Assembly (NCBI GenBank): GCA_947503175.1
Contig: CANNCO010000003.1
Location: forward strand, 503,501 to 567,500
DNA from: an uncultured Paracoccaceae bacterium
GTDB lineage: Bacteria > Pseudomonadota > Alphaproteobacteria > Rhodobacterales > Rhodobacteraceae
Direction of reading: 5' to 3'
DNA length: 64,000 nucleotides
The notes beneath the pieces were generated by a model, which did no database searches, was not told the origin of the DNA, and saw only the letters and a program-made list of their open reading frames with translations. The translations under genes and the position numbers were made by a program. Of this stretch, positions 56,047-64,000 are shown piece by piece (within the stretch, counting starts at the first letter, position 1; every line of letters begins with the position of its first letter).

Positions 56047-58991
56047 CCAACGTACAATCTTGATGGTGCTTGGCTCATGTCCCATTCGCCAAAACGGGAC
56101 AGATGATCATAGTCCCCGTCGAACCGTGTCTCTCTCGCCGCCCGCCTTGCAGTAAAACCATGATCTTTGCTCATCATGGCCTGAATAAGTCGAACAAGAC
56201 CCGCTTTTACAGTACTTGTTGCGAACCGGTACTCCTCCGTGTCTTCGAGTTGATGCTTGCGAAAGACCATGCTTGCGCCAAGTCCGATGTGAGCGACATG
56301 GTCGACGGGAGAGCGTTCCAGACCTTCAAACCCTCCGGATTCTGCGATCAAAGCCTCAAGCAGAAGTTGCTTGTCGAAATGCTCCATCTCAAGAGCAGTC
56401 GGAACAAGACCGGTCTTGTAATCAAGGATGACCAGATCGCCACCCTTCATTCGATCGATCCGGTCCGCGATAGCGTTCAGTCTGAAGTCGATCTCGGGAA
56501 AATAGAGAGATCCTTTCAGTTCCGCCGCGACGAAAACAGAGGTTTTTCTTCGATCAGCCTCGCCTGAGACAAACCAGTCGGCGATACGCTCGATACGTGC
56601 GTACCAGGACTGCCGGATCAACGGCCAAGGCACTTCGTTCTCTAGTCTATCTTCTACAATTCCAAGGAACCGCGATCTCTCATCTTTCTCTGGTTTTTGA
56701 CCCAAGTAGTCTTCGAGAATCCTGTGCAGGATTTGTCCGCGAAGCGAGGCTCCGGGGTCCGGAATCAGCGGATCCAGTGGTTTCAGTCCAAGTATGTAGC
56801 GGGAGTAAATCGCATATGGATCACGGATGAGACGCTGAATAGCAGTTACGGGAAGTTCTTTCGGCCGAACATCTCGGGGTGGTACGGGCGCTGGTCTTGG
56901 CGCAGGTTCCGTCATTTCGAGCGGTGCCTCAAGCTCATGTGCGAGCCGAATCCAGCTTTTTCCTCGCTGCCGCATCTCCTCAAGAGCTTCCGGTCCGCCG
57001 TTTTCAACCAGCCCGCTTAGTAGATTCGTAAACCTGTTCAGCCACCTCGACGGTACCGGCTCTGCGTCATTATCCCGTATCGTGCGCGAAAGAACGATCT
57101 TTTCCGCTGCAGATGCTTGTTGGAAGTCGTGGGCCGATAGCCCGATTTTTCTGTCTGGAAGCAATAGTCCGGCTTCTTTACGCATCCGCCGGTTCAGCCA
57201 CGGATCGGGTGCGGGAAGTTCTGGCCAGGTCCCCTCATTCAAACCAGCCAATACAATCAACTCTGCGCCTTGAACCCTCGCCTCCAGCGTGCCCCAGATC
57301 ATTGTGCGAGGATGGGCGGACACCGAGTCACGGACTTCTTCTTGGCTGAAAAGGGATCCAATAAGTGTCTCATACTCGAAAGACGAAATCCTACCGCCAT
57401 ATGGCGCCTCGCGTCTGAGCAACTCCAACGTATCGAGTGCTGTTTGTCCTGCTACTGCTTCCCAAAGATCGCCGGATCCTTCCTGACCGGGACCGGAAGC
57501 AAAGGCATTGGCAAGTCGAAAATGTTGTTTCTGATGATCGGCCAGTGTTTGGATTCCGGGCTCCGGAACAGAAACGAGAAGTCTCGAAAGCCAGGCCACC
57601 CATGGTTCGATGTCTGGTCTCTGTCGTGAACTCTGCCAACGGCCCAGAATCGTTTCATCGATAAACGCTACGCCGCTCTTTCGAGCCCACAATTCAAGCT
57701 CGCGAGTGTTCAAGAGATGTGATCCGCGCTCAGACCCGGTATGCACAAGTGGGTGCTTCAACAGGGCAAGAAGCATGGCTGTCGTAATCGGCCCGGTCAT
57801 AAGCTCTGCGATCTGCCCTAGAAAACGGCCTGGTGCGGTCAAACCCAACGGAACTCCCGCGCTGTCATCGGGTACGATGCCCCATCGGCTCAGCACGGCC
57901 GTGACACGACGCGTCAATACTCGATCCGGGCTGACCAAAGCAGCCTTCCGGCCGTTTTCGGATGCATTACGCAAGATGAGGGCAATTGATGACGCTTCGG
58001 ACCGCTGCGACGGCGCTTCAATCAGCGTTACGTTTTTTGTTGCTTCCTGCATTGAACCAAGTAAGGGGCCGTCGTTCATCCACTGATCCGTGACCGGGGC
58101 AGGTCGCAATGCCAGCGAGAGAAGCCTGTTGCGCGCTGGGTCAGGGGCGAGGCTCTCTGGCCAGGGATGGACGTCGGTGGCTGAAAGTCCGAGCCTCTCC
58201 AAGAGGCGGGCAAATCGGAACTGAGGGTGGTCTTCGGCCTCTGATGCACCGACTAAAGACGACCAGACTGTCGGCGGCACGTCAAAATCGAATCCGGGGA
58301 GTAAAACAGTTCCGTTAGGTCGTTTTGCAACAGCCTCCATCAACAGTGCTGTCGTTCCGCGAGATCCGGTAGAACCGGCAAGGATTACCGGATCAGGTGG
58401 CGGTGCCTTTTCCCAGGCACCAATCATTCGCATGACGGCTAAGCGTTGCCGCGCTTCCGACCCCAATGTTGCGTCTTCGTTCTCGTTCAAGAAAGACTGA
58501 ATAATCTTCAGGAAACTCAGACTTCGTGCCCAATGGCCGGACTGATCGGTGACATCAAGGGAGTGTAATGCATCAAATGCAATCCCCTCGCCCTGCATTT
58601 CATCCAGAAGTGCTCGAAGGCTCTCAGCCAGATCAAATGCGGCGGCGCGCGGTGCAAGATCGGACTGTACTTCAAGCAGCTTTGAAACCATCTGCGCCAA
58701 CTCAAGACGACGACGCAATGACGAAACGGGCGAAGGGATGTCGGTTAGTACGGCGTCACGGCCGATCTCGGTAATCAGTTTTACTCTTGGGAGCAGTAAT
58801 GCAGGCCCTTCAGCGAAGAGAGTGATGAGCCGCCGACGTGTTCTTGCCGAGTTAACAAAGACGGTAACGCGTGCCAAAGCCTCCGGGCGCCTTCTCTTAC
58901 CCCAGGTGACAAGACCGGAAACCAGCGCAACCGGAAAATCCGCTCCCGGCGGAACGCCGTAGATGTTGGGCCCATCGTCTAGATCAATCAC
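56043..58991 (-). CDS. addB: Double-strand break repair protein AddB (cysteine-free)
   Basis: 982 residues from GTG 58991, which has GGAGG upstream. It is the inactivated-helicase partner with a C-terminal RecB-like nuclease (GQILHRILEDYL and VILDYKTGLVPTALEMEHF). The Walker A position near the N-terminus is degenerate (YGVPPGADFP). I read no cysteine anywhere, so the four-cysteine iron-sulfur cluster of Bacillus AddB is absent, matching the alphaproteobacterial subtype. Start overlaps the murU stop by 8 nt; stop overlaps addA. Confidence 0.92.
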   Translation of the reverse strand: MIDLDDGPNIYGVPPGADFPVALVSGLVTWGKRRRPEALARVTVFVNSARTRRRLITLFAEGPALLLPRVKLITEIGRDAVLTDIPSPVSSLRRRLELAQMVSKLLEVQSDLAPRAAAFDLAESLRALLDEMQGEGIAFDALHSLDVTDQSGHWARSLSFLKIIQSFLNENEDATLGSEARQRLAVMRMIGAWEKAPPPDPVILAGSTGSRGTTALLMEAVAKRPNGTVLLPGFDFDVPPTVWSSLVGASEAEDHPQFRFARLLERLGLSATDVHPWPESLAPDPARNRLLSLALRPAPVTDQWMNDGPLLGSMQEATKNVTLIEAPSQRSEASSIALILRNASENGRKAALVSPDRVLTRRVTAVLSRWGIVPDDSAGVPLGLTAPGRFLGQIAELMTGPITTAMLLALLKHPLVHTGSERGSHLLNTRELELWARKSGVAFIDETILGRWQSSRQRPDIEPWVAWLSRLLVSVPEPGIQTLADHQKQHFRLANAFASGPGQEGSGDLWEAVAGQTALDTLELLRREAPYGGRISSFEYETLIGSLFSQEEVRDSVSAHPRTMIWGTLEARVQGAELIVLAGLNEGTWPELPAPDPWLNRRMRKEAGLLLPDRKIGLSAHDFQQASAAEKIVLSRTIRDNDAEPVPSRWLNRFTNLLSGLVENGGPEALEEMRQRGKSWIRLAHELEAPLEMTEPAPRPAPVPPRDVRPKELPVTAIQRLIRDPYAIYSRYILGLKPLDPLIPDPGASLRGQILHRILEDYLGQKPEKDERSRFLGIVEDRLENEVPWPLIRQSWYARIERIADWFVSGEADRRKTSVFVAAELKGSLYFPEIDFRLNAIADRIDRMKGGDLVILDYKTGLVPTALEMEHFDKQLLLEALIAESGGFEGLERSPVDHVAHIGLGASMVFRKHQLEDTEEYRFATSTVKAGLVRLIQAMMSKDHGFTARRAARETRFDGDYDHLSRFGEWDMSQAPSRLYVG

Positions 58992-59673
58992 GCGTGTCGC
59001 CTCCGACGATGCGCTCCGCGATCGCCAAGCCTTCCGGGTTCCCGACATCTATCCAGTCACCATGCCAGACAGTTCCGAACAGCCGCCCCTCCTTTTCGAG
59101 TGAATCCCAGATCCGATTCAGAGAAAAAACACTGTCGGGCACCTCAGCGACACGATCCGTATGCAGTATCTGAACACCGGAATAGACGAGGTCGCCATGG
59201 CGCGAGAGATGGCCATTCTCGCCCAGAGAGAAGTCACCGCCCTTCGCACGGCCAAGACAGCGTTCGACCGGCACCACCAACAAAAGCGCGCCCATCTCCT
59301 TTGGCCGCCAGGCTTTCGCCAATGACAGAAATGGGTTTGACCCAAACATAATGGTATCCGAGTTAGCTGTGAAAACAGGGCCGGTTCCGAGAATGGGCAA
59401 GGCAGCTTTCAGTCCGCCACCAGTATCCAGAATGTCCGGAGTCTCGTGTGAAAGATGAACGGGCCGGTCCGCGAGATGCGCCCTGATCTTGTCTCCCATG
59501 TAATGAGTATTGGCGACGACAGTCGGGATACCTGCGCCACCGACCAGATCGAGTGTTCGGTCAAGCAGGCTGCGACCCGCAACTTCGATGAGTGGTTTTG
59601 GGCGATCGGATACAAGGCTTCCCATCCTCGTACCGAAACCGGCACAGAACACCATTACAGATTCGGGGGGCAT
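58984..59673 (-). CDS. murU: N-acetylmuramate-1-phosphate uridylyltransferase-type nucleotidyltransferase
   Basis: 229 residues. Begins MVFCAGFGTRMGSLVSDRPKPLIEVAG (GT-A nucleotide-binding signature GxGTRM), and ends HGDWIDVGNPEGLAIAER. GPVFTANSDTIMFG carries the metal-binding site. MurU activates MurNAc-1-P to UDP-MurNAc in the recycling bypass. The direct overlap (19 nt) with the AmgK-containing gene, whose product makes MurNAc-1-P, supports this over a generic sugar-nucleotide role. Confidence 0.87.
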   Translation of the reverse strand: MPPESVMVFCAGFGTRMGSLVSDRPKPLIEVAGRSLLDRTLDLVGGAGIPTVVANTHYMGDKIRAHLADRPVHLSHETPDILDTGGGLKAALPILGTGPVFTANSDTIMFGSNPFLSLAKAWRPKEMGALLLVVPVERCLGRAKGGDFSLGENGHLSRHGDLVYSGVQILHTDRVAEVPDSVFSLNRIWDSLEKEGRLFGTVWHGDWIDVGNPEGLAIAERIVGGDTRD

Positions 59674-61130
59674 GACCTCTCCAGTTCTGCAAGATGCTCT
59701 CCCGAGGGTTCTGGTAGTGTGCTCATGACAAGCTCGCGCAGCAGCGCAAGTTTAGGGTGCGCGAGATCTTTTTGAAGGTGGCGCCAGACACGTGGAATGA
59801 GCTTCAGGTAGCCGGGCTTTGCGTCACGACTGGCCAAGCGTGCGAACACACCTAGAATTCGGAGATTTCTTTGGGCACCATAAAGCGAGAAAGCTGAAAG
59901 GAACTCGTCATGGTCATGACCGGTTCGATCGAGAAACCGACTGATCAAAGAGGCTTCAAGACCTTCTCGCAGGTCGCGACGCGCATCCTTTGTTAAGGAA
60001 ACGAGATCGTATGCAGGATGACAAGCTAGGGCATCCTGAAAATCCAGTAGCCCAACGCGCTGAACTCCAGTTCTTTCGGGGAGCCACAATAGGTTTTCCG
60101 AATGAAAGTCCCGGAGTGCGAGCACCGATGATCGGGCAGGTATCGCGGCAAAAAGCTCTTCGAGCTCAATCGAGAACGCGCAGCCCTCGGATTGTCTTGC
60201 GTACCACTTCACAGACAGCGCGGCGCGTTCAGCGAGCATGGAAGTATCGTATACGCCGATTTCGGACGGTGGCGCATGTCGATGCAGCTCGATGAGTGCA
60301 TCGACCGCAGCCTCGTAGATGACGTCCTCCTTATCAGGATAATCAGCAGCATATCGGGCATAGAGTTGATCACCCAGATCCTCGAGTAGCAGATATCCAG
60401 CTGCTACATCTGACTGCAGAATGGCTGGAGCACTCAGGCCGAGGTTCTTGAGGTGTTTTGCTATGCTGACAAAGGTCTCTATGCCTTCGTCAGAGGGAGG
60501 CGGTGCAATCATCAGGACCGCGGTTTCTCCGTCTCGCTTTGCCAAGCGCTCGTACCGGCGATTTGAGGCATCGCCTGCCAGAGGACGGCGCGCTGCGTTC
60601 TTCCAGTTTCCCTTGGACAGGAATCGCTCGACTGTGCTTTCACCGCCGGTACCAACACCACGAAGCCTGTCGTCCCAGGCCCCGGTTTTGCAATCCATGG
60701 TAAGCATCCGTCCGTCCGGCCGGGCTGCCTGAGCGAGACTCAGCTTTAGTGAATCAGGCGGCGCGAAGTCGCCAAGCCGATCAGGCCACTCAATCAAACA
60801 TATCGCGGAGTCAAATGCTTCTGCCAGCCCAAGTTCCGAGTGCTCATCGACACTGTTCAGGCGGTAAAGGTCGGCGTGGAGAATTTCACTCTCCCCATCA
60901 TCATATGTCTGGACAAGAGTGAAGCTGGGAGACGGGACTTCCTCATATCGGCCCACCTTTGCAAGGCGGTGTTGTATGATGTGCCTCGCTAGAAATGTCT
61001 TTCCCGATCCAAGTGGGCCTTCCAGCAGGACTGTATCGCCCGGACGCAGGATGCCGGTAAGGTCTCTCGCGAAACTAACCGTATCATCTTCATTTTGCAG
61101 GTGGATTGTCTGTGGAAGGCTGCGCGACAT
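59655..61130 (-). CDS. Fused TsaE (t6A synthesis ATPase) and AmgK (cell wall recycling sugar kinase)
   Basis: 491 residues from ATG 61130 (MSRSLPQTIHLQNE). Residues ~1-140 are TsaE: Walker A LEGPLGSGKTFLARH, SPSFTLVQTYD, HADLYRL and LIEWPDRLG. Residues ~165-490 are an aminoglycoside-phosphotransferase-fold kinase like AmgK: RPLAGDASNRRYERL, LLLEDLGDQLY, catalytic loop LALRDFHSENLLW and LLDFQDAL. TsaE acts in t6A37 tRNA synthesis; AmgK phosphorylates MurNAc. The fusion is one I associate with Rhodobacteraceae. murU follows with overlap. Confidence 0.9.
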   Translation of the reverse strand: MSRSLPQTIHLQNEDDTVSFARDLTGILRPGDTVLLEGPLGSGKTFLARHIIQHRLAKVGRYEEVPSPSFTLVQTYDDGESEILHADLYRLNSVDEHSELGLAEAFDSAICLIEWPDRLGDFAPPDSLKLSLAQAARPDGRMLTMDCKTGAWDDRLRGVGTGGESTVERFLSKGNWKNAARRPLAGDASNRRYERLAKRDGETAVLMIAPPPSDEGIETFVSIAKHLKNLGLSAPAILQSDVAAGYLLLEDLGDQLYARYAADYPDKEDVIYEAAVDALIELHRHAPPSEIGVYDTSMLAERAALSVKWYARQSEGCAFSIELEELFAAIPARSSVLALRDFHSENLLWLPERTGVQRVGLLDFQDALACHPAYDLVSLTKDARRDLREGLEASLISRFLDRTGHDHDEFLSAFSLYGAQRNLRILGVFARLASRDAKPGYLKLIPRVWRHLQKDLAHPKLALLRELVMSTLPEPSGEHLAELERSCPPNL

Positions 61131-61171
61131 GACACGACTGTGCCGCTCTCCCAATCCTTGTGCAACCCCGC

Positions 61172-62740
61172 TTAGGCTGACCTGCGCGAAGCTTCCGAGA
61201 GTTTACCTGCTTCATCGATCCGTTCGAACCCAACCAGCGTGGAACCGCCCGAAACGGGGCGGACTGTTACGTGAAGGGACTCGCCAGTCGCAAGTGCTAT
61301 CTCTTCTCCCCAAGACGCGCGCTCTTTGTCACTCAGAACGAAATCCCGAATCTCACCCCAGAGTTTTGTGGTGGCGCACCGCGTCATCCAGTCTCGGGAA
61401 AGATCAGTTATGCTTGGAGAATTGATTACCTCAAGCGCCTCTGTACTCCAAAGCTCCTGATAGGCTCGGTTGGCCATCGAGACCGCCCCTGTAGGAGAAA
61501 AGACGATGAAGGCGACATCCATGGAATCGATTACCGCTTGGCCAAGTTCCAACTCACTCCTGAAACGGCGTGTCATCGATATTTCGGCAGTGATGTCTTC
61601 GATAATGAATGCCAGTGCGCCGCCGGGATGTGGCCGACCGGTGACCCTGAAAGTCCGTCCATCGGCCAGCGACCATGTTTCCGAATATGTACCATCCGCG
61701 GCGGCGGCTTCCAGTTCGGAAATCTGACGCCGCCATGCACCATAGTCTTTGGGCTCCGGCATCATCCTGCGGTCGCGCAACTGGTCCAGCACGCTATGGA
61801 GCGAAGGCCGGGCAGCCAGAAAGTCGACCGGCAGGCTGGTCAGATCAGTGAGGGCGGGATTGAAAAGCGTAAGCCGGCGCTGTTTGTCGAAGATGGCAAG
61901 GCCTGTTGTGAGGTGCGAGAAAGTCTTTGTCAGCGTCTGCATGAAATCTCTGAGCTGACGCTCGGCTGTTACCGCCGCGTTTATCGGGATGCTGAAATAG
62001 AGGGTGTCGGATTCCAGTGCGGTAGCCGAACACTCAAACCACAACTCTTCACCCGTCTTCTTGTTTCGGATGCATTGACGGCGTGTGGTTCCATCACGAA
62101 GGATCTCTGCCATCGCTTCGCGGCCGAAGATTGGGGGCAAGGGCGTCGTCGTTTGGACGCCCGGATCCAGATTCACCCGGACGACGTCAACGTATGCCGC
62201 ATTCGCCCATCCGATCTTTCCGTCAGCCGATTGCCTCCATGCCAGGTAGGGAACGTTATCAGTCGCGGCTCGGAGCGCATCGACTTCTCGGGCGAGCTTG
62301 TTTTGAGCGATACAGTTTTCGGTCGATGGATTGTTGCTTTGTGTCTTCTCGATAAGCGCAAGGCGGACGCGCCCGCCGACACACTGCGCCAGAAGGCGAC
62401 TGTCATCGACGCTTGAATGTAGGGAAACGCTGGATGACGGTGTAAGAAGCTCCAGCTGATCAGATGCTTCAGGAAACAATGGGGCGATTGCTGACATGGT
62501 GCGCGCCCAGTCGTTTCCGTTTCCTTCGGTTTCGGAAAAGATCTCCTCTGCCGCAGGGTCAGCATCAATGAGATCTGGCCCCTCAAAAAGAAAAGCTGCG
62601 CTCACCCGTTCATCCTGGCTTTCGTCGAAGTCTTGGTGCTGACGTTGACCGAAGATTACATATCCAAGCGCGATCAAGGCAGATGCCGCTGATGCCAGTA
62701 GTCCCAGTATCGCGACGTCCCAGGGCACCTGGCTGAACAC
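61172..62740 (-). CDS. DivL-like PAS-domain protein lacking the kinase module
   Basis: 522 residues. One N-terminal membrane helix (VAILGLLASAASALIALGYVI) and three or four PAS-type modules (around 150-265, 275-395, 400-510). The C-terminus ends just after GGSTLVGFERIDEAGKL, where DivL of Caulobacter continues into its DHp and HATPase parts (tyrosine in place of histidine). Gene order next to tsaE is as in Caulobacter divL. DivL controls CckA-ChpT-CtrA in cell-cycle signalling; a sensory adaptor role here is inference. Stop and upstream tsaE start leave no room for a kinase domain. Confidence 0.75.
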   Translation of the reverse strand: MFSQVPWDVAILGLLASAASALIALGYVIFGQRQHQDFDESQDERVSAAFLFEGPDLIDADPAAEEIFSETEGNGNDWARTMSAIAPLFPEASDQLELLTPSSSVSLHSSVDDSRLLAQCVGGRVRLALIEKTQSNNPSTENCIAQNKLAREVDALRAATDNVPYLAWRQSADGKIGWANAAYVDVVRVNLDPGVQTTTPLPPIFGREAMAEILRDGTTRRQCIRNKKTGEELWFECSATALESDTLYFSIPINAAVTAERQLRDFMQTLTKTFSHLTTGLAIFDKQRRLTLFNPALTDLTSLPVDFLAARPSLHSVLDQLRDRRMMPEPKDYGAWRRQISELEAAAADGTYSETWSLADGRTFRVTGRPHPGGALAFIIEDITAEISMTRRFRSELELGQAVIDSMDVAFIVFSPTGAVSMANRAYQELWSTEALEVINSPSITDLSRDWMTRCATTKLWGEIRDFVLSDKERASWGEEIALATGESLHVTVRPVSGGSTLVGFERIDEAGKLSEASRRSA

Positions 62741-62837
62741 ATTTACCTCGTGAGATTACCTCAACCGAGTTATGATTGGGAATAGGCAGTTAATTTCTGG
62801 TTAACGCGAACTGCGAAAAGATGCCGCTTTGAACGGA

Positions 62838-64000
62838 TCAGACTTCGATTTCGCGGTTGGCACCTAGGGCAGGGCGCGTAGGTGAAGGAGTAGCAGAGAT
62901 TGCCTTCCTCGGCCATCTGGTATCGACAATCGCGCCTCCTCGGACGGGTCGTGACGACGAGTTCACAAACGGATCGCGTCCGTTTGCAAATGTCAGTTCG
63001 GCGCCTGAGCGTTCCAGCAACGTCTTTGCGATGAATAGTCCAAGGCCCATTCCTTCATATTGTGGCCGCCTGTTATCGACGGAGTTCTCGCGACGCTGGC
63101 GGACAAACGGATCTCCGATCCGCCCGAGAAGTTGTGGTGGAAATCCTGGCCCGTCATCGATGATACGGACAGAGATGCTCGCATCGCTCCAGGTGATGTC
63201 GATCCAGATAGCCGCATTCGCGAAATCAACCGCATTCTGAATCAGGTTGCGAAGTCCATGGACGATCTCCGGTCGCCGCTCGACGATTGGCTGACGTCCG
63301 TCCGCATCTTCAACTGGTGCGATATCGTAATTGATATGTATACCGCGATCCTGATGAGGCTCGGCTGCCTCGCGAACCATTTCCGCCAGCGGTATCTGCT
63401 TCAGATGAAGGTCGTCTTTTCCGGCACGACCCATCGAGCGAAGGATATCGCGACATCGATCGGCCTGTTCCCGGATAAGTGATACGTCTTCCTTCAGGTC
63501 CTCCCGATCATCTAGCTCGTCCATGAGTTCTGAGCTGACCAACTTAATAGTTGCGAGCGGTGTGCCTAGCTCATGTGCGGCGGCTGCGACGACACCTCCC
63601 AGATCGGTCAGTTTCTGCTCCCTTGCCAGTGCCATTTGCGTTGCAGATAGAGCGTCGGACATCGCATGGACTTCCGCCGTGACCCGCTGGGCAAACCCGG
63701 CGAGGAAGACGACGCCGATCACGATCGCAACCCAGAACCCGAACACGAAATCGGTGGGCATCCGCATGATGAAACCAAGATCAGTTCGCAGTGGGATGTG
63801 ATATTGGGCGACAAAACTGACCTGCAGGATCGCAAGCGTTCCGATGATGACCGTGGTACGCAACTGGAGTGCCGTGGCCGAGACGGTAACGGGCACCAGC
63901 ATCAACAATGCAAAAGGGTTATGTAGGCCGCCAGTCAAATAGAGAAGAAATGCGAGTTGGGTTATGTCAAAGATGAGGTGCATGGCTACCTCACCTTCGC
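62838..64000 (-). CDS. regB: Redox sensor histidine kinase RegB/PrrB/ActS (5' end beyond the window)
   Basis: At least 386 residues; the first membrane helices lie outside the window. Visible: the quinone-site loop GGLHNPFALLMLVPVTVSAT, H-box AAAHELGTPLATIKLVSSEL, redox cysteine in REQADRCRDILRSMG, N-box LRNLIQNAVDFA, and G boxes DDGPGFP and GMGLGLFIAKTL. It phosphorylates RegA to control photosynthesis, respiration, and carbon/nitrogen fixation genes under low oxygen. Transcribed toward the DivL-like gene (98-bp gap); regA would be expected upstream. Confidence 0.93.
   Translation of the reverse strand, partial: EGEVAMHLIFDITQLAFLLYLTGGLHNPFALLMLVPVTVSATALQLRTTVIIGTLAILQVSFVAQYHIPLRTDLGFIMRMPTDFVFGFWVAIVIGVVFLAGFAQRVTAEVHAMSDALSATQMALAREQKLTDLGGVVAAAAHELGTPLATIKLVSSELMDELDDREDLKEDVSLIREQADRCRDILRSMGRAGKDDLHLKQIPLAEMVREAAEPHQDRGIHINYDIAPVEDADGRQPIVERRPEIVHGLRNLIQNAVDFANAAIWIDITWSDASISVRIIDDGPGFPPQLLGRIGDPFVRQRRENSVDNRRPQYEGMGLGLFIAKTLLERSGAELTFANGRDPFVNSSSRPVRGGAIVDTRWPRKAISATPSPTRPALGANREIEV

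Noticed and set aside
61271-62416. 381-residue open frame antisense to the DivL-like gene
   Set aside because: Composition (Cys/Arg/His-rich) is unlike a real protein and the opposite strand has clear PAS domains.

Overview
The window looks like chromosomal DNA of a Rhodobacteraceae-type alphaproteobacterium (Roseobacter-like). Evidence: moderately GC-rich coding sequence; a CcrM GANTC methyltransferase next to rnhB; the parB-parA-rsmG-mnmG-mnmE-rho block; a RegB/PrrB redox kinase; a TsaE-AmgK fusion; and the alphaproteobacterial cysteine-free type of AddB. Nearly all of it is conserved core genome. No insertion sequence, prophage, CRISPR array or rRNA operon was seen.

Layout. 1-5.9 kb: end of a membrane protein, a secreted EEP-family protein, a Rossmann epimerase-like protein divergent from a LysR regulator, leuB, an EamA transporter and tRNA-Pro(CGG). 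6-8.8 kb: a KefB-type antiporter coupled to a tandem Usp protein. 8.9-11.7 kb: the most accessory-looking stretch, with an excisionase-type HTH protein, a Flp-prepilin-like protein with a long Gly/Ser and Lys-rich tail, a membrane-anchored protein with a C-terminal winged helix, and two small secreted proteins. 11.8-19.2 kb: rnhB, ccrM (three GANTC sites upstream), gpmI, an EnvC-like protein, ctpA, rppH and a methyltransferase. 19.3-29.5 kb: mltB, rnr, the dapE/dapD region with two proteins of unknown function, a LOG protein, rlmN and an IalB-like protein. 29.6-33.9 kb: hrcA-grpE divergent from rph-rdgB-hemW.

33.8-44.3 kb is the probable replication origin domain. parB, parA, rsmG, mnmG, mnmE, rho and hemJ all read leftward; maf, aroE, coaE and dnaQ all read rightward. 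Between them lies a 379-bp gap (41224-41602) with an AT-rich core and degenerate DnaA boxes, which I propose as oriC. Two perfect 16-bp parS palindromes sit inside the N-terminal codons of rsmG and mnmG.

44.3-52.6 kb: secB-fxsA divergent from a Tim44-like gene, mltA and smr; an MFS transporter; an alpha/beta hydrolase lipoprotein; hslU, hslV and trxA (with a clear terminator). 52.6-64 kb: a leftward run regB - DivL-like PAS protein - tsaE/amgK fusion - murU - addB - addA, joined by short overlaps, linking redox signalling, cell-cycle control, t6A tRNA modification, peptidoglycan recycling and double-strand-break repair. Several genes serve wall turnover (mltA, mltB, EnvC-like, CtpA, AmgK, MurU, DapD, DapE) and several serve chromosome replication and segregation (oriC, ParAB, CcrM, DnaQ, AddAB, DivL-like).
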